The notes beneath the pieces were generated by a model. It was given only the letters and a program-made list of their open reading frames with translations. It did no database searches and was not told the origin of the DNA. Of a stretch of DNA of 64,000 bases, positions 33,192 to 44,313 are shown one piece after another. This DNA is from Desulfosoma sp. (lineage in GTDB: Bacteria; Desulfobacterota; Syntrophobacteria; Syntrophobacterales; DSM-9756): contig JBBFKY010000004.1 in assembly GCA_037481875.1 (NCBI GenBank), positions 62,001 through 126,000 on the forward strand, written 5' to 3'. The translations under genes and the position numbers were made by a program. The number at the start of each line of letters is the position of its first letter. The stretch's first letter is position 1.

Positions 33192-33922
33192 TCTTTGACA
33201 TCCTGACCATTTTCCCGAACATGTTTCAGGGCGGGCCGCTTTGCGAAAGTATTCCGGGCAAAGCTCAAGCCAAAGGCCTGGTGACCATTCGCGTTCATAA
33301 CTTGCGGGATTTCACCACGGATCGGCACCAGATGACCGACGACAGACCTTTCGGAGGCGGCGAAGGGATGGTCATGAAGCCGGAACCCATTGTGCGGGCT
33401 CTGGAAACCTTGGCCCCTTTAGGGCCGCCGGCGCATGTGGTGCTTTTAAGTCCCCAAGGTGTTTTGTTCGACCAGGACCTCGCTCGTCGTTACAGTCGTT
33501 TGGAACGGCTGGTGCTCGTGTGCGGCCGCTACGAAGGTGTTGATGAAAGGGTGGCCCGGTTTTTTGTGGATGAAGAGGTTTCTATCGGGGATTTTATTCT
33601 CTCCGGAGGCGAACTGGCCGCCATGGTGGTGATGGATGCGGTCATTCGATTGCTTCCCGGAGTGTTGGGAAACGAGGCCTCTGCGAGGGCCGAGTCGTTT
33701 CAAGAGCCCATTTTGGAATATCCTCACTACACCAGACCTCAAGAGTTTCGAGGGCTCAAGGTGCCCGAGGTGCTGCTTTCCGGGGATCATCAGCGGATCG
33801 CTCGATGGCGCCGCAAGCAGGCCCTCTTGCGAACCCGAGAGAGACGTCCGGATCTTTTTGCTCGATTGACCCTTTCCCAAGAGGACCTATCGTTGCTTAG
33901 GGAGGGGGATGAAGCTCCATGA
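33188..33922 (+). CDS. trmD: tRNA (guanine-N1)-methyltransferase TrmD
   Basis: Makes m1G37 in tRNAs, needed for reading-frame maintenance. SPOUT fold, 244 aa. [11 protein letters not shown] at the start, the knot segment [30 protein letters not shown] and the C-terminal helices are all standard. Its stop overlaps the start of a second SPOUT-type gene. Confidence 0.98.
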   Translation: MIFDILTIFPNMFQGGPLCESIPGKAQAKGLVTIRVHNLRDFTTDRHQMTDDRPFGGGEGMVMKPEPIVRALETLAPLGPPAHVVLLSPQGVLFDQDLARRYSRLERLVLVCGRYEGVDERVARFFVDEEVSIGDFILSGGELAAMVVMDAVIRLLPGVLGNEASARAESFQEPILEYPHYTRPQEFRGLKVPEVLLSGDHQRIARWRRKQALLRTRERRPDLFARLTLSQEDLSLLREGDEAP

Positions 33923-34518
33923 GCGACACGGGCATGGTAAAGGAACCGATCCTTTACCTGGCGTTGGTCCATGCTCCGGTGCGGAACCGACGTGGGGAAG
34001 AAATCGCAGCTGCCGTGACCAATTTGGATTTGCACGACATGGCCCGGCTCGCCTGCACTTATGAACTTCCTGCATGCTACGTGGTGACCCCGCTTAAGGA
34101 TCAGCAGGACCTGGTTCATCGTTTAATCCATCACTGGCTTTATGGGGTTGGAAGCCAATTACATCCCGATCGGGAACGGGCTCTACGGCGCCTTCGTGTA
34201 GTATCCACTTTGGAAGAAGCTATCGCTCACGTGGAAAAGGAACACGGTCGCCCGCCTTTTTTATGGGCCACTTCAGCACGAGCCAGTGGGACCGATGTGG
34301 AGCCGGCGGAGGCACGAATGATTCTTGAAACCACAGGTCGACCCGGCATGCTGGTGTTCGGTACCGGTTGGGGGTTGGCGGAAAAGGTCTGGAGGCTTTG
34401 CCACGGGACATTACGGCCGGTGGAGGGGCGAGGGGATTATAATCACCTTTCTGTTCGATGTGCGGCTGCCATTTTGGTGGACCGATTCTTCAGGGAAAAG
34501 GTCACTTCTCCATTTTGA
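33919..34518 (+). CDS. TrmD-adjacent RNA methyltransferase (Methyltrn_RNA_4 family)
   Basis: A 199-aa predicted RNA methyltransferase of the family found next to trmD in Thermotoga and deltaproteobacteria. Conserved pieces are [41 protein letters not shown] and [12 protein letters not shown], followed by [16 protein letters not shown], which is the SPOUT-like C-terminal knot region. The RNA target is unknown. Overlap of 4 bases with trmD points to coupled translation. Confidence 0.85.
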   Translation: MSDTGMVKEPILYLALVHAPVRNRRGEEIAAAVTNLDLHDMARLACTYELPACYVVTPLKDQQDLVHRLIHHWLYGVGSQLHPDRERALRRLRVVSTLEEAIAHVEKEHGRPPFLWATSARASGTDVEPAEARMILETTGRPGMLVFGTGWGLAEKVWRLCHGTLRPVEGRGDYNHLSVRCAAAILVDRFFREKVTSPF

Positions 34519-34647
34519 TATTTGCGCTAGGCTTTGTTTTGGAGTATGTAAGCGATCCGCGTTTCGCAACATGACCAGGAAACAGGGCGCTCGAGCGCCG
34601 GCTGCACGATCTGGATCGAGCTTAGGGAAGAAGACTGGAGGAGACTT

Positions 34648-34995
34648 ATGGGCTTCAATGTGATTCAGAGTCTTGAACGCGACCTGATGCGCGTGGATAT
34701 TCCGCAGTTTCGCGTTGGGGACACGGTGAAGGTGCATGTCAAGATTCGTGAAGGCGACAAGGAACGCATCCAGGTTTTTGAGGGTGTGGTGATTCGCCGG
34801 CATCGAGGGGGCGTGGGAGCCACCTTCACGGTGCGAAAGGTTTCTTATGGCATCGGCGTGGAGAGGATCTTTCCCCTTCATTCTCCGCAGATCGACAAAA
34901 TCGAGGTGGTCCGTAAAGGTCGCGTGCGTCGTGCTCGCCTGTACTACCTGAGGGATCGCCTTGGCAAGGCGGCTCGAATCAAAGAACGACGATAG
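34648..34995 (+). CDS. rplS: 50S ribosomal protein L19
   Basis: Large-subunit protein at the subunit interface (115 aa). [32 protein letters not shown] and [12 protein letters not shown]-like text ([13 protein letters not shown]), then the [20 protein letters not shown] end, identify it. Good ribosome-binding site GGAGGAG. Confidence 0.98.
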   Translation: MGFNVIQSLERDLMRVDIPQFRVGDTVKVHVKIREGDKERIQVFEGVVIRRHRGGVGATFTVRKVSYGIGVERIFPLHSPQIDKIEVVRKGRVRRARLYYLRDRLGKAARIKERR

Positions 34996-35158
34996 CCCTT
35001 TTAAAAGCGCACAATCCTTCGAAACGTGGAGTGTGTGACGACGGTGAAGCATGCTTGTTTCTCCTTAGAGGGCCTCGTTTTATGAGGCGTTGGGAACGGG
35101 GCGCGGCCCGTGGGTTCCCTCCCGACACTTTACGAAGATCCTAAAGGACCTTTCGTTC

Positions 35159-35830
35159 ATGCAGAGGACTTTGTTTGAAACCCTCCCGGTGGATGGCTTC
35201 TGTTTTGATCAGGCGATCCGCCGGCGGGGTTTTCGTCTTTTGGCCGGTGTGGATGAAGCGGGTCGAGGTCCTTTGGCCGGCCCGGTGGTGGCGGCGGCCG
35301 TCATTCTTCCTGAAGGAATGAATCTTTCCGGCGTGACGGATTCCAAGAAAGTTTCACCGACCCGCCGTGAAGAATTGGTTGAAAAGATACATCAGGTGGC
35401 GGTGTCCGTCGGCGTAGGCTGGGTGGAAGCCCAAGAAATAGACCGAATCAACATTCTGCAGGCCTCTTTGACGGCCATGGTTCGAGCCATTCAACAACTG
35501 AAGGTTCCTCCCGACCTGGTGCTCATCGACGGTCCCTACAGTCTACCTCTCTCCATCCCGCAACGCAGTGTGGTTAAAGGAGACGTGCGAAGCCTCTCCA
35601 TTGCAGCGGCTTCCATTGTGGCCAAAGTCCACCGCGACCACCTCATGCGTACCTACCATGAGCTCTACCCCCTTTATGGATTTGCCCGCCACAAAGGTTA
35701 TCCCACTCAGGAACATCTCCAGGCGCTGCGGCGTTTCGGCCCTTGTCCTATTCATCGGCGATCATTTCACGGGGTCTGTTCCGTAAAGGATACGGCCTAT
35801 GATGCAACATCGGGTGCAAACCGGCCGTGA
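35159..35830 (+). CDS. rnhB: ribonuclease HII
   Basis: Removes ribonucleotides from DNA and RNA-DNA hybrids (223 aa). The catalytic carboxylates are in GVDEAGRGPLAGPV and the later LVLIDGPY, with SIVAKVHRDHLM completing the site. The ATG at 35159 gives the normal N-terminus behind AAAGGA; a frame from 35090 is open but not family-like. It overlaps yraN by 32 bases. Confidence 0.96.
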   Translation: MQRTLFETLPVDGFCFDQAIRRRGFRLLAGVDEAGRGPLAGPVVAAAVILPEGMNLSGVTDSKKVSPTRREELVEKIHQVAVSVGVGWVEAQEIDRINILQASLTAMVRAIQQLKVPPDLVLIDGPYSLPLSIPQRSVVKGDVRSLSIAAASIVAKVHRDHLMRTYHELYPLYGFARHKGYPTQEHLQALRRFGPCPIHRRSFHGVCSVKDTAYDATSGANRP

Positions 35831-36173
35831 CAGTGAAACCCTGGCCTTGGAATACCTTCAAGATCAAGGCTTGAAAATACTTGAAAGAAACATGCGCTGT
35901 CCCTTGGGCGAAGTGGATCTGGTAGCTCTGGATGGAAAAACGTATGTGTTTGTAGAAATTCGATCCCTCCGAAGCACCCGATGGGGGTCGGCGGAAGAAT
36001 CCATCAGTCGAACCAAGAAGCTGCGTGTGGTGCGGGTCGCTCTCTGGTATCTAAAAAGCCGCGGCCTGGCAGGTGTGCCTGTGCGTTTTGATGTGGTGGC
36101 CGTCCAGTGGCGTGGTGAAGATCTGCGGATTCGTTGGATTCCCGGAGCGTTTGATGCCCAAGGGTTGGGGTGA
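35799..36173 (+). CDS. yraN: YraN family (UPF0102) nuclease-like protein
   Basis: A 124-aa protein with a restriction-endonuclease-like core: RDSETLALEYLQDQGLKILERN, then GEVDLVALDGKTYVFVEIR. The last part matches the PD-(D/E)xK-like pattern, with Arg where some relatives have Lys; E. coli YraN has the same change. Its biological role is unclear. It sits between rnhB and rsmI as in many genomes. Confidence 0.93.
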   Translation: MMQHRVQTGRDSETLALEYLQDQGLKILERNMRCPLGEVDLVALDGKTYVFVEIRSLRSTRWGSAEESISRTKKLRVVRVALWYLKSRGLAGVPVRFDVVAVQWRGEDLRIRWIPGAFDAQGLG

Positions 36174-37069
36174 TTGCTGTGAGGGAGAAAAGGAAGGGGA
36201 AAGGGGATACAGCAGAAAGTCATGATGTCGGAACCCTCTACGTGGTGGCGACTCCCATCGGAAATTTGGCGGATATCACCTTAAGAGCCTTGGATGTTTT
36301 GCGTTCCGTAGCCTATGTTGTGGCGGAAGATACTCGGCATACACGAAAACTTTTAAGCGCCCACCAGATTCGGGTGCCGATGCTCAGTTGTCATGCCCAC
36401 ACGTCCCCTGAAGGACTGACTAAAATCGTCGATATTTTAAGAAAGGGAGTGAATGTGGCCTTGGTGACGGATGCCGGCACTCCCGGTATTTCGGATCCCG
36501 GGGTGGCTCTCATTCAAGAGGCCCTGAAAGGCGGCCACAAAGTGGTACCTGTTCCGGGCCCCAGCGCCGTCATTACAGCCCTTAGTGTTTCGGGGCTTTC
36601 ACCGCAGCCTTTCGTCTTTCTGGGATTTCCACCGCCGAAAGGCGCGGCTCGCACCAGGTTCTTTCATCAGTATGCAACCCTTTCCATGACAAGGGTTCTT
36701 TATGAATCACCACGGCGATTGCTGCGCACGCTTCAAGACATCTTGAACCATTGGGGAAATCTTCGTGTTGCGGTTGCTCGAGAACTTACCAAGGTACACG
36801 AAGAAGTGTTTCGAGGAACCATCTCGGAAGCCATGCATTTTTACAGCGAGGGCACTCGAGGTGAATTGACCCTGGTGGTGGAAGGGGCGCCTAAAGAGGC
36901 CGCTTTCGAGTCTTTAGAAGCCGCCTCGTGGCAAGACATTCTCAAAAACTACTTGGACCAGGGGAATTCCGTAAAGGATGCCGTGGAAAAGGTTCTCAAA
37001 ACTTACAAAATCAGGCGGCGGGAAGTGTATCGGGCGGCTCTGAATCTTGGTCTACACAAAAATGAGTGA
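36170..37069 (+). CDS. rsmI: 16S rRNA 2'-O-methyltransferase RsmI
   Basis: Methylates the ribose of C1402 in 16S rRNA (299 aa, tetrapyrrole-methylase fold). GTLYVVATPIGNLADIT, VVAEDTRHTRKLL, VTDAGTPGISDPG and PGPSAVITAL are all present. The GTG start overlaps the yraN stop (GTGA). Last gene of the translation run before the GH57 gene. Confidence 0.97.
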   Translation: MIAVREKRKGKGDTAESHDVGTLYVVATPIGNLADITLRALDVLRSVAYVVAEDTRHTRKLLSAHQIRVPMLSCHAHTSPEGLTKIVDILRKGVNVALVTDAGTPGISDPGVALIQEALKGGHKVVPVPGPSAVITALSVSGLSPQPFVFLGFPPPKGAARTRFFHQYATLSMTRVLYESPRRLLRTLQDILNHWGNLRVAVARELTKVHEEVFRGTISEAMHFYSEGTRGELTLVVEGAPKEAAFESLEAASWQDILKNYLDQGNSVKDAVEKVLKTYKIRRREVYRAALNLGLHKNE

Positions 37070-37089
37070 CCTAGCGCGGGAGGATTTCC

Positions 37090-39636
37090 ATGACGGCGAA
37101 GCCTCAAGGGGCCATGCGATGTGTGTGCTTACACGGGCATTTCTATCAGCCGCCTCGGGAAAACCCATGGCTTGACGTTGTGCCGCGGGAACCCAGTGCT
37201 GATCCCGACCACGACTGGAACCAGCGTATCACCAACGAATGCTATCGACCCAACACGGCCGCCCGCATCGTGGACCACGAAAATCGTATTCTGGCTTTGC
37301 GCAACAATTATGAATGGTTGAGCTTTGACTTCGGCCCCACTTTGACTGCCTGGTTGGAAAAACATGTTCCCTGGGTCATCCATCGATTGGTGGAAGCCGA
37401 TCGGCGAAGTGCTCAGCGCTTGGCCGGCCGGGGTAACGCGGTGGCTCAGGCTTATCACCACATCATTTTACCTTTGGCCAATCGCCGAGATAAGGAGACT
37501 CAAATCGCCTGGGGGATTGCCGAGTTTCGTTATCGATACGGCCGAAATCCAGACGGACTTTGGCTTCCGGAAACCGCCGTGGACCATGAAACCTTGGCTC
37601 TCCTGGCGGATGCCGGCATTCGCTTCACGGTTCTAGCTCCGCACCAAGCGGCCAGGTGGCGTTTTCTTGAGGGGGAATCCACGATCTGGCGGGATGTTCG
37701 AGATGGATCTATTCCCTATGGACGTGCGTATCGATGTCGGTGCCTTAACGGAAAGTGGATACATCTTTTCTTTTATAATGCCGAGATTGCGCGAGGTATC
37801 GCCTTTGAAAGGCTTTTGGAACACAGTTCCCGGCTTCTGGGAGCTTTTCAAGAAGGTTTTGCGGACCCTGAGGTGCGCGCCGACGAACCCTGGCTTGTCC
37901 ATGCGGCCACAGACGGGGAATCCTACGGGCACCATTTCAAGTTTGGGGATATGGCTTTGGCTGCGGCCTTTCAGGCTGTGGAAAAGGATTCCACCATCGA
38001 AGTGGTGAACTATGCCGCCTTTTTGGACCGATTTCCCGTACGGGCCGAAGTCGAAATCGTGCCCGAGACGGCCTGGAGTTGCGCTCATGGCGTGGGACGA
38101 TGGCGCACTGACTGCGGCTGTCACAGTGGAGCTCACCCGGAATGGCATCAGAAATGGCGCGAACCCCTTAGGGAGGCTTTGGACACGGTTCGAGACGCTT
38201 TAGGACTCCATTTTGAAAAGGAAGGGTCCAAAAGGCTCCGTGATCCCTGGGCTGCTCGTAACGACTATATTCACGTGCTTCTCAAAGGTGCCGAAGAAAA
38301 AGAGGCTTTTTTTCAAAGACATCAGCGCAAACCTTTAGGGCCCGAAGACAGGCGATGTGTTCTCGAGTTGATGGAAATGCAAAAGGAAACCATGGCCATG
38401 TACACATCGTGCGGATGGTTTTTTGACGATGTGAGTGGCTTGGAAACCCAGATCATTCTCGCTCACGCCTGTCGAGCCATGGAGCTGGCTCTCAAGACCG
38501 GCGCAGCATCCGTCGAAGAATCGTTCTTGAAGATTTTGGAAAAGGCGCCAAGCAACCTTTCGGAAATGGGCAACGGGGCCCTCGTGTATCGGCGCTTGGT
38601 ACTGCCGAAACGGGTGACGGCCCAAAGAGTCTGCGCCGGGGCCGCCATGGAGGCCCTGGCATTGAGAGTTCCACCCAGGGAGCGTATCCATATCTTTGCC
38701 GTGCGTGCCCTGCAGGAACGTTTTCTCTGTGAATACCCGGTGCCCTGCCAGATGGGAATCATGGAGGTGGAAGATCTTCGAACGGAAAGGTCAGAGCGCT
38801 TTGGGTATGCGGCCATTCACTTCGGAGGATTGGATTTACGTGTTTCGGTGAAACCTATGGAGAATCTCGCCTCTTTTGAGCCCTTGGTTCGAAACCTTCA
38901 GACCTGCGCCGTGGAAGGGACCGCTTCCATGCTGCGCTGTTTGGATGAATTGCCTGAGGCTGAAGCCTACTCTTTGAAGGATGTTCCCGAAGATGTGCGT
39001 ATGGGAATTGCATCCAAGCTGGCGCAGGATCATCTCCGTTTCTATACGGAATTTCAAAAACGCTTCTTTAATGCTCACCAAGGGCTTTTATGGTCCTTGC
39101 GCGAATGGGGCATTACCCTGCCCTCAGACATTAAGGATTCGGTGCGGCGCGTTCTGGAGCGTCAGATCCTCGATGTTCTTGAACCGCTATTGCAAGAAGG
39201 AAACATGGAAGAAGGTCGTTTTCGCGAAAACGGAGGGGAGGGAACTTTTCGACGCCAAACCCTCTTGGCTCGCCTTGAATCTCTGCGCCTTTCTCTGGCC
39301 TCATGGGGTGTGTCTCAAGAGCTTCCTGAAGTGCACCGCGCTTTAACCCAAGCCGTGCGCAAGGAATTGCGTCGTCTTTTGGACTCCCAAACTCTTTACT
39401 TGGAAAGATTGTGTCTTCTCGTGGACGTCGCCCAAACACTTCAGGTGGCATTTCGCGATTGGTGGATTCCGACCCTGTGGTGGGAGCTGAGCAAGCATCT
39501 GCAAAGCGGCGACCTGAAGGGGGCTTACCGTTCCTGTTTACGCACTCTCGATGCACTGAGTGCCTGCACTTTTTCCCCGGATTCCTCCCCAGCCACGCCT
39601 AGGGCGGATTCCCATGGCCCTGACCAGTTGTCCTGA
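37090..39636 (+). CDS. glycoside hydrolase family 57 protein with DUF3536
   Basis: An 848-aa enzyme with a GH57 catalytic barrel (about 1-330) and a DUF3536 region (about 400-700). It starts VCLHGHFYQPPRENPWLD, has GLWLPETAVDHETL with the likely nucleophile Glu, and HAATDGESYGHH where the acid Asp is expected. Substrate would be an alpha-glucan such as glycogen; branching, debranching or amylase activity cannot be told apart. No signal peptide, so cytosolic. Ribosome-binding site GGGAGG, and a terminator immediately follows. Confidence 0.9.
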   Translation: MTAKPQGAMRCVCLHGHFYQPPRENPWLDVVPREPSADPDHDWNQRITNECYRPNTAARIVDHENRILALRNNYEWLSFDFGPTLTAWLEKHVPWVIHRLVEADRRSAQRLAGRGNAVAQAYHHIILPLANRRDKETQIAWGIAEFRYRYGRNPDGLWLPETAVDHETLALLADAGIRFTVLAPHQAARWRFLEGESTIWRDVRDGSIPYGRAYRCRCLNGKWIHLFFYNAEIARGIAFERLLEHSSRLLGAFQEGFADPEVRADEPWLVHAATDGESYGHHFKFGDMALAAAFQAVEKDSTIEVVNYAAFLDRFPVRAEVEIVPETAWSCAHGVGRWRTDCGCHSGAHPEWHQKWREPLREALDTVRDALGLHFEKEGSKRLRDPWAARNDYIHVLLKGAEEKEAFFQRHQRKPLGPEDRRCVLELMEMQKETMAMYTSCGWFFDDVSGLETQIILAHACRAMELALKTGAASVEESFLKILEKAPSNLSEMGNGALVYRRLVLPKRVTAQRVCAGAAMEALALRVPPRERIHIFAVRALQERFLCEYPVPCQMGIMEVEDLRTERSERFGYAAIHFGGLDLRVSVKPMENLASFEPLVRNLQTCAVEGTASMLRCLDELPEAEAYSLKDVPEDVRMGIASKLAQDHLRFYTEFQKRFFNAHQGLLWSLREWGITLPSDIKDSVRRVLERQILDVLEPLLQEGNMEEGRFRENGGEGTFRRQTLLARLESLRLSLASWGVSQELPEVHRALTQAVRKELRRLLDSQTLYLERLCLLVDVAQTLQVAFRDWWIPTLWWELSKHLQSGDLKGAYRSCLRTLDALSACTFSPDSSPATPRADSHGPDQLS

Positions 39637-39668
39637 AAAGGGTTCCTCCGTTGCGCAAGAACCCTTTT
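39636..39668 (+). terminator. terminator after GH57 gene
   Basis: Hairpin with 10-base perfect arms AAAAGGGTTC and GAACCCTTTT separated by 13 bases, starting at the stop codon. The T-run is part of the stem, so strength is uncertain, but placement is right. Confidence 0.7.
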
Positions 39669-39760
39669 CCCATATTTCAAAGCACACCACAGTCCCGATC
39701 ATCTTTCCATGGGCCAAGAAACTTTAAAAGCAGAGGGGTTGTAAGGAGGTCGTCCCCTCA

Positions 39761-39789
39761 GTGGGCGGACACATAGGTCCGTCCCTAAC
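39761..39789. repeat. family-B palindrome copy
   Basis: GTGGGCGGACACATAGGTCC then GTCCCTAAC. Lies in the 364-base gap upstream of the binding-protein gene; the rest of that gap shows no gene. Confidence 0.7.
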
Positions 39790-40000
39790 GTTCTTTGGTC
39801 GTGGAAGGTTTCAGAGAATCCTGAAAGGACCCAAGTCTATGGAGTTTTGAGTAATCCGAGGGAAAAGGTCGACAAAAAAGTTTAAAGCTTTGGAAAGGAT
39901 GTGCCGATAGCCGAAACAACACTGGAGAGAAACTGTTGGCAGCTCTGCAAAAAGACGGAGCTTTTCAGGGTCGAAGGCCTCTGGAAAGGAAAGGCGGTGC

Positions 40001-41140
40001 ATGGAATTGGTAAAAAGACTGGGACTCCTTTTGAGTTTCCTGGTTTTGGGCTTTTCCATGCAGGGCTGTTCTTTTCGGGATCCTATTCACATCGGTTTTG
40101 TTGGTCCCATGACGGGGCGTTTTTCGGATCTGGGGGTACACGGACGCAACGGAGCCGTGCTTGCCGTGGAAGCCGTCAATGCTTCAGGAGGCGTGAACGG
40201 ACACCCTTTTGAACTTCTCATAGAAGACGATGAAAGCACGGTTCCTGGGGCTTTAGCCGCCGTGGAACGACTGCTGTCTCAGGGCGTTCGTCTTGTTCTC
40301 GGTCCCATGACAACCACGCAAGTCTCGGCGGTGCTTCCCGCCGTGGATCAGGCCGACGGCGTGTGTCTTAGCCCGACGGCTTCTTCCCAAACCTTGGATG
40401 CTCGAAAAGATGCGCTGTTTCGCATGGCGCCTTCCGACCGTTTTCAAGTGGAACTGCTGGCAAAACGCATGTTGTTGGACCGACGGCTGCGCACTTTGGT
40501 CATCGTATGGGATGCCGACAATGAGGCTTATACCCGATCCTACGCTGAAGCCTCGGCGCAAGCCTATGTTCGCCGAGGAGGCATTGTTTTGGCACAGCAT
40601 GCGTTTCGATCCTCCGTGCCGGGCTCGTGGAAACATCTGGCCATGCCCATTTTTCACGCCGGCTCCGATGCAGTGCTTGTGGTCGCTTCGGCCAAAGACA
40701 CCGCTTACTTTTGTCAATGGCTTGCCAAGCAGGGGGTGACGGCCGCTTTGTTTACCTCCTTTTGGGCACGATCCCCGGAACTGCTTCTCTACGGGGGGCG
40801 CACGGTGGAAGGTCTGGAGCTGGTAAGCGCCGTGGATTTTGAGGACACCTCTTTGACCATGAAAGCCTTTGTGGACAAGTATCGACAGAGGTTTGGGAAA
40901 GCCCCAAACCAGGCCGCTGTCTTTAGTTTCGAAGCGGTGCGGCTCCTTGAACGTGCCATGGCACAATCCCTTTCCACGCATCTTCCTTTGCGAGAAACTC
41001 TTTTGGAAGATCATCATCTCGTCGGACTCACCGGACCTCTTCGCCTGAATTCCAGTGGAGACCGCCTTCTTCCATCCATCGTCGAAGCCTTGGTTCAGGG
41101 ACGCTTTCAGGTAGTTTATCGCGCGGGAGAAACAGGATGA
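40001..41140 (+). CDS. periplasmic branched-chain-amino-acid-type binding lipoprotein
   Basis: A 379-aa type I periplasmic binding protein (LivJ/Peripla_BP_6 fold) with a lipoprotein signal: charged start, hydrophobic core and Cys23 in MQGCS. The mature part begins [38 protein letters not shown], typical of amino-acid or amide sensors. No permease or ATPase gene is nearby. Instead its TGA overlaps the start of a hybrid histidine kinase (ATGA), so it is probably a ligand-binding sensor part rather than a transporter component. Ribosome-binding site GGAAAGGCGG. Confidence 0.88.
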   Translation: MELVKRLGLLLSFLVLGFSMQGCSFRDPIHIGFVGPMTGRFSDLGVHGRNGAVLAVEAVNASGGVNGHPFELLIEDDESTVPGALAAVERLLSQGVRLVLGPMTTTQVSAVLPAVDQADGVCLSPTASSQTLDARKDALFRMAPSDRFQVELLAKRMLLDRRLRTLVIVWDADNEAYTRSYAEASAQAYVRRGGIVLAQHAFRSSVPGSWKHLAMPIFHAGSDAVLVVASAKDTAYFCQWLAKQGVTAALFTSFWARSPELLLYGGRTVEGLELVSAVDFEDTSLTMKAFVDKYRQRFGKAPNQAAVFSFEAVRLLERAMAQSLSTHLPLRETLLEDHHLVGLTGPLRLNSSGDRLLPSIVEALVQGRFQVVYRAGETG

Positions 41141-44100
41141 AAAGCGCACCCTTAGCTTCGGTGGTTCGAGCCCACATGGCACCTAAGATCTTTACCCTGG
41201 GCCTGGTTGTCGTGGCTTTGGGAACTCTGCTTGTGGGATACCACCAGTTCCAGGCAGTCCGAAACCATCATTTGCAGATCATGCGGCCTCTTAAGGCATC
41301 CCTTGAGGGTTATCTCGATCACGCGGCGTCGGTGCTAAAAATCTTAATGTACGCGGACCCGCGCGGAATCGCTGAAGGTTCCTCCATGTTGGCGGCTGCC
41401 CATCAGGCCCTTCCCTATTTTCATCGCCTGATTATCACCGATCCTGCGGGTGTCGTTGTCGCTGCGTACCCTGACGGTGGGGAAGGCTTGGACTTTTCCG
41501 GTTTTCTTGCCTCGATGCTTAGGGATCCTTCCCTTCTCGAAACAGTGTCCGATCCCTATGTGTCCCAAGAGACAGGAAAAGTGACGGTGTCTTTGACACT
41601 GAGGCTCGCCTCGCAGGGTTTTGTGATGGGCGAGCTGGATTTGTCTCACATTCAAGACTACGTGGAATCTTTGGTGGATGCCGAGGGAGCCGGGCATGTC
41701 GTTTTTGTCGTGGATGGATACGGAAACCTTTTGGCCCACCCGAATCGGCATCTGGTGGCTCAGCAGACCAACATGGGACATCTTCAGATGCTCCGTCATG
41801 TCATTTTTGACAAAAAAAGCCGGGTATCCTTGGTAAGGCTGGAATCCAAAAGGTATTTGGCCACGGCGGCGTTCATGGCAGAGCGCGGCTGGATTCTTTG
41901 TGTGGCGACACCTTTGTGGCGTCTTATGAGCCCGGTGATGCAGGCTTCCGGTCTTGCCGTGACTTTGCTGTGTCTTTCCACAGCGATCATCATGGCGGCG
42001 GCTAAAAGGCAGGTGGAAAGGGTTGTGGGAAGACCTCTGGAACGTTTTTCTCGAGCCTTGGAATATGTGGCGTGCGGCCATGCCGATGCCGTAGACCGGT
42101 TGGAGCCTTGTGGTGTCCTCGAGTTGGACCGCGTGGTGGGAGCCATGAAACAAATGGCGGGGACTGTGGCGTCTCGGGAACAGGAAGTGCGTCTCACACT
42201 GGAGGCTTTAGAAAAGAGCAACGAGCAACTCGAAGAAGCCATCGCTCGTGCCAACCGTCTTGCCGTGGAAGCCGAAATGGCCAACCAGGCCAAAAGCCTT
42301 TTTTTGGCTAACATGAGCCATGAAATTCGGACTCCCATGAACGGCATTCTTGGCATGAATCGTCTGCTTCAAGATACGCCTCTGGATTCCGTGCAAAGGG
42401 AATACGTTGACATTATTCATAAAAGTGGCGAAGCCTTGCTTGCCCTGCTTAATGACATTTTGGATTTTTCTAAAATTGAAGCGGGCAAGATGGAACTGGA
42501 GCATGTGGATTTCGATCTAAGAGCCACCGTGGAAGGGGTGGCTGAAACCCTGGCGGTCAAGGCCCATGAAAAAGGGTTGGAGCTGGCATGCTCCGTGGAT
42601 GGGACTTTGCCTCGATACCTTCGAGGAGACCCGGCGAGGCTACGTCAGATTTTACTCAACCTAGTGGGGAACGCTTTGAAATTTACCGAAAAAGGTGAGG
42701 TGGTTCTCAGAGTGACTCCCACAGAGACTCAACCTGGGGTTGGAAAGGTTGGGCTGCGGTTTACCGTAAGAGACACCGGAATAGGTATCCCCAAGGATCG
42801 GCTGGATTCAATTTTTCAGTCCTTTTCCCAGGTCGATTCGTCCATCACGAGAAAATACGGCGGCACGGGCCTCGGTCTGACGATCTCAAAAAGGCTGGCG
42901 GAAATGATGGGCGGTACTATGGGTGTGGAAAGTGAAGTCGGGCAGGGTTCCACGTTCTGGTTCACGGCGATCCTGGAAGTAGGTGAGCAAAAAGCTGAGG
43001 AGAAACCCTATCTGATAGATGAATCGGTTTTGGAACAAATCCGAAGGACGCGTGTCCTGGTTGTGGACGACAATAGCACCAACCGGTTCGTGGTTACCGA
43101 AATGCTTCGTGTTTGGGGCTACACTTACGAAGAGGTGAAGGACGGCCCGACAGCTCTGAAGAAACTTCGAGAAGCTCAGAAAATGGGAACCCCTTTTGGT
43201 GTGGTGATTCTAGATATGCAGATGCCGGAAATGGACGGAGAAGCCGTTGCGCGCCGGATGCGAGACGATCCTGAACTTTGTCACACGCCCTGTGTGCTTC
43301 TCACCTCTGTCGTCTCTGCGCGAATGGTGCAAAGGCTGACGCAGGAAGGCCTGTTTCGGGCTGTTTTGACCAAACCTGTAGGCTATTCCAAGCTTTACAA
43401 CGCACTTTTGGCCTGCCTTGATATCGCGCCGATTCCTCAGCTTGATGATTCGGCTTCCTCATCTTCCGATGCCCGTGCAAAGCCTCCAAAACTTAAGGTG
43501 CTTTTGGCGGAGGACAATCCTATAAACCAGAAAGTCGCCGTGGGATGCCTCGGCAAGTTGGGTTGTCAAGTGGATGTGGTCGGCAACGGCCAGGAAGCCC
43601 TGGAAGCGCTTCGAGATCACAGCTACGATCTGGTTTTCATGGATGTGCAGATGCCTGTTCTGGACGGTTTGGAAGCCACCCGCATGATCCGAAAAGGGCT
43701 TGTTCAGGTACGGAATCCTCAGGTGCCGATCGTTGCCATGACCGCTCACGCCCTTCAAGGAGACCGGGAGATGTGTCTAAAGGCAGGAATGGACGACTAT
43801 GTGTCAAAGCCTATTCGCATAGAGGACCTTCAGGCGGTGATTGATCGGCAGAGGGAGCGGCGATCTCGTGGCGGCACCATGACCGAAAAGGAGACGGCAC
43901 CTGTGGTAGCGGGTTTGGTTGGATCCTCTCAGAACGATCCGGACGTGTTCAATTGGGATGAATTGGTGGACCGCCTTGGAGGGGACATGGATCTTTCGTG
44001 GGAAGTTCTTTTGGACTTCGTGGCGGAGCTTCCCCAACGTCTCGAAGAAATCGAGAAGGCTGTAGATGACGGGGACATGGCCGTCACCAAACGACTGGCT

Positions 44101-44295
44101 CATAGCCTCAAAGGGGCTGCTGCCAATATCTCGGCCCATCGCCTCCGTGAAGCGGCGCTGGTGCTGGAACAGGCGGCAGCCCGAGAAAACCCCGGGGATC
44201 TCAAACCTCTGGTAGCCGTGCTCAAAGAACAGGCGGATCGATTGACCGTGGCGGTGCATGACGTGGGCGGTCCACCGGAGGCTGTAAGCTTTTAA
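41137..44295 (+). CDS. hybrid sensor histidine kinase with two receivers and HPt
   Basis: A 1052-aa inner-membrane kinase. Helix 1 (about 17-37) and helix 2 (about 270-293) flank a periplasmic Cache-like sensor. A HAMP-like linker and coiled coil (to about 385) lead to HisKA with His395 ([13 protein letters not shown]), then HATPase ([35 protein letters not shown]). REC1 has Asp693 in [10 protein letters not shown] and REC2 has Asp836 in [10 protein letters not shown]. The HPt domain has His989 in [12 protein letters not shown] full phosphorelay is thus encoded in one chain, coupled to the binding lipoprotein upstream and the REC-GGDEF gene downstream. Confidence 0.95.
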   Translation: MKSAPLASVVRAHMAPKIFTLGLVVVALGTLLVGYHQFQAVRNHHLQIMRPLKASLEGYLDHAASVLKILMYADPRGIAEGSSMLAAAHQALPYFHRLIITDPAGVVVAAYPDGGEGLDFSGFLASMLRDPSLLETVSDPYVSQETGKVTVSLTLRLASQGFVMGELDLSHIQDYVESLVDAEGAGHVVFVVDGYGNLLAHPNRHLVAQQTNMGHLQMLRHVIFDKKSRVSLVRLESKRYLATAAFMAERGWILCVATPLWRLMSPVMQASGLAVTLLCLSTAIIMAAAKRQVERVVGRPLERFSRALEYVACGHADAVDRLEPCGVLELDRVVGAMKQMAGTVASREQEVRLTLEALEKSNEQLEEAIARANRLAVEAEMANQAKSLFLANMSHEIRTPMNGILGMNRLLQDTPLDSVQREYVDIIHKSGEALLALLNDILDFSKIEAGKMELEHVDFDLRATVEGVAETLAVKAHEKGLELACSVDGTLPRYLRGDPARLRQILLNLVGNALKFTEKGEVVLRVTPTETQPGVGKVGLRFTVRDTGIGIPKDRLDSIFQSFSQVDSSITRKYGGTGLGLTISKRLAEMMGGTMGVESEVGQGSTFWFTAILEVGEQKAEEKPYLIDESVLEQIRRTRVLVVDDNSTNRFVVTEMLRVWGYTYEEVKDGPTALKKLREAQKMGTPFGVVILDMQMPEMDGEAVARRMRDDPELCHTPCVLLTSVVSARMVQRLTQEGLFRAVLTKPVGYSKLYNALLACLDIAPIPQLDDSASSSSDARAKPPKLKVLLAEDNPINQKVAVGCLGKLGCQVDVVGNGQEALEALRDHSYDLVFMDVQMPVLDGLEATRMIRKGLVQVRNPQVPIVAMTAHALQGDREMCLKAGMDDYVSKPIRIEDLQAVIDRQRERRSRGGTMTEKETAPVVAGLVGSSQNDPDVFNWDELVDRLGGDMDLSWEVLLDFVAELPQRLEEIEKAVDDGDMAVTKRLAHSLKGAAANISAHRLREAALVLEQAAARENPGDLKPLVAVLKEQADRLTVAVHDVGGPPEAVSF

Positions 44296-44313
44296 ATGGG
44301 GAAAGGGAAGGTC

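Noticed and set aside
35924-35965. Arg in place of Lys in the YraN nuclease-like motif as a sign of inactivation
   Set aside because: E. coli YraN has the same residue pattern, so this is normal variation.
40253-41182. 309-codon minus-strand frame opposite the binding lipoprotein
   Set aside because: Mirror of a strongly coding region; no start signal or family similarity.
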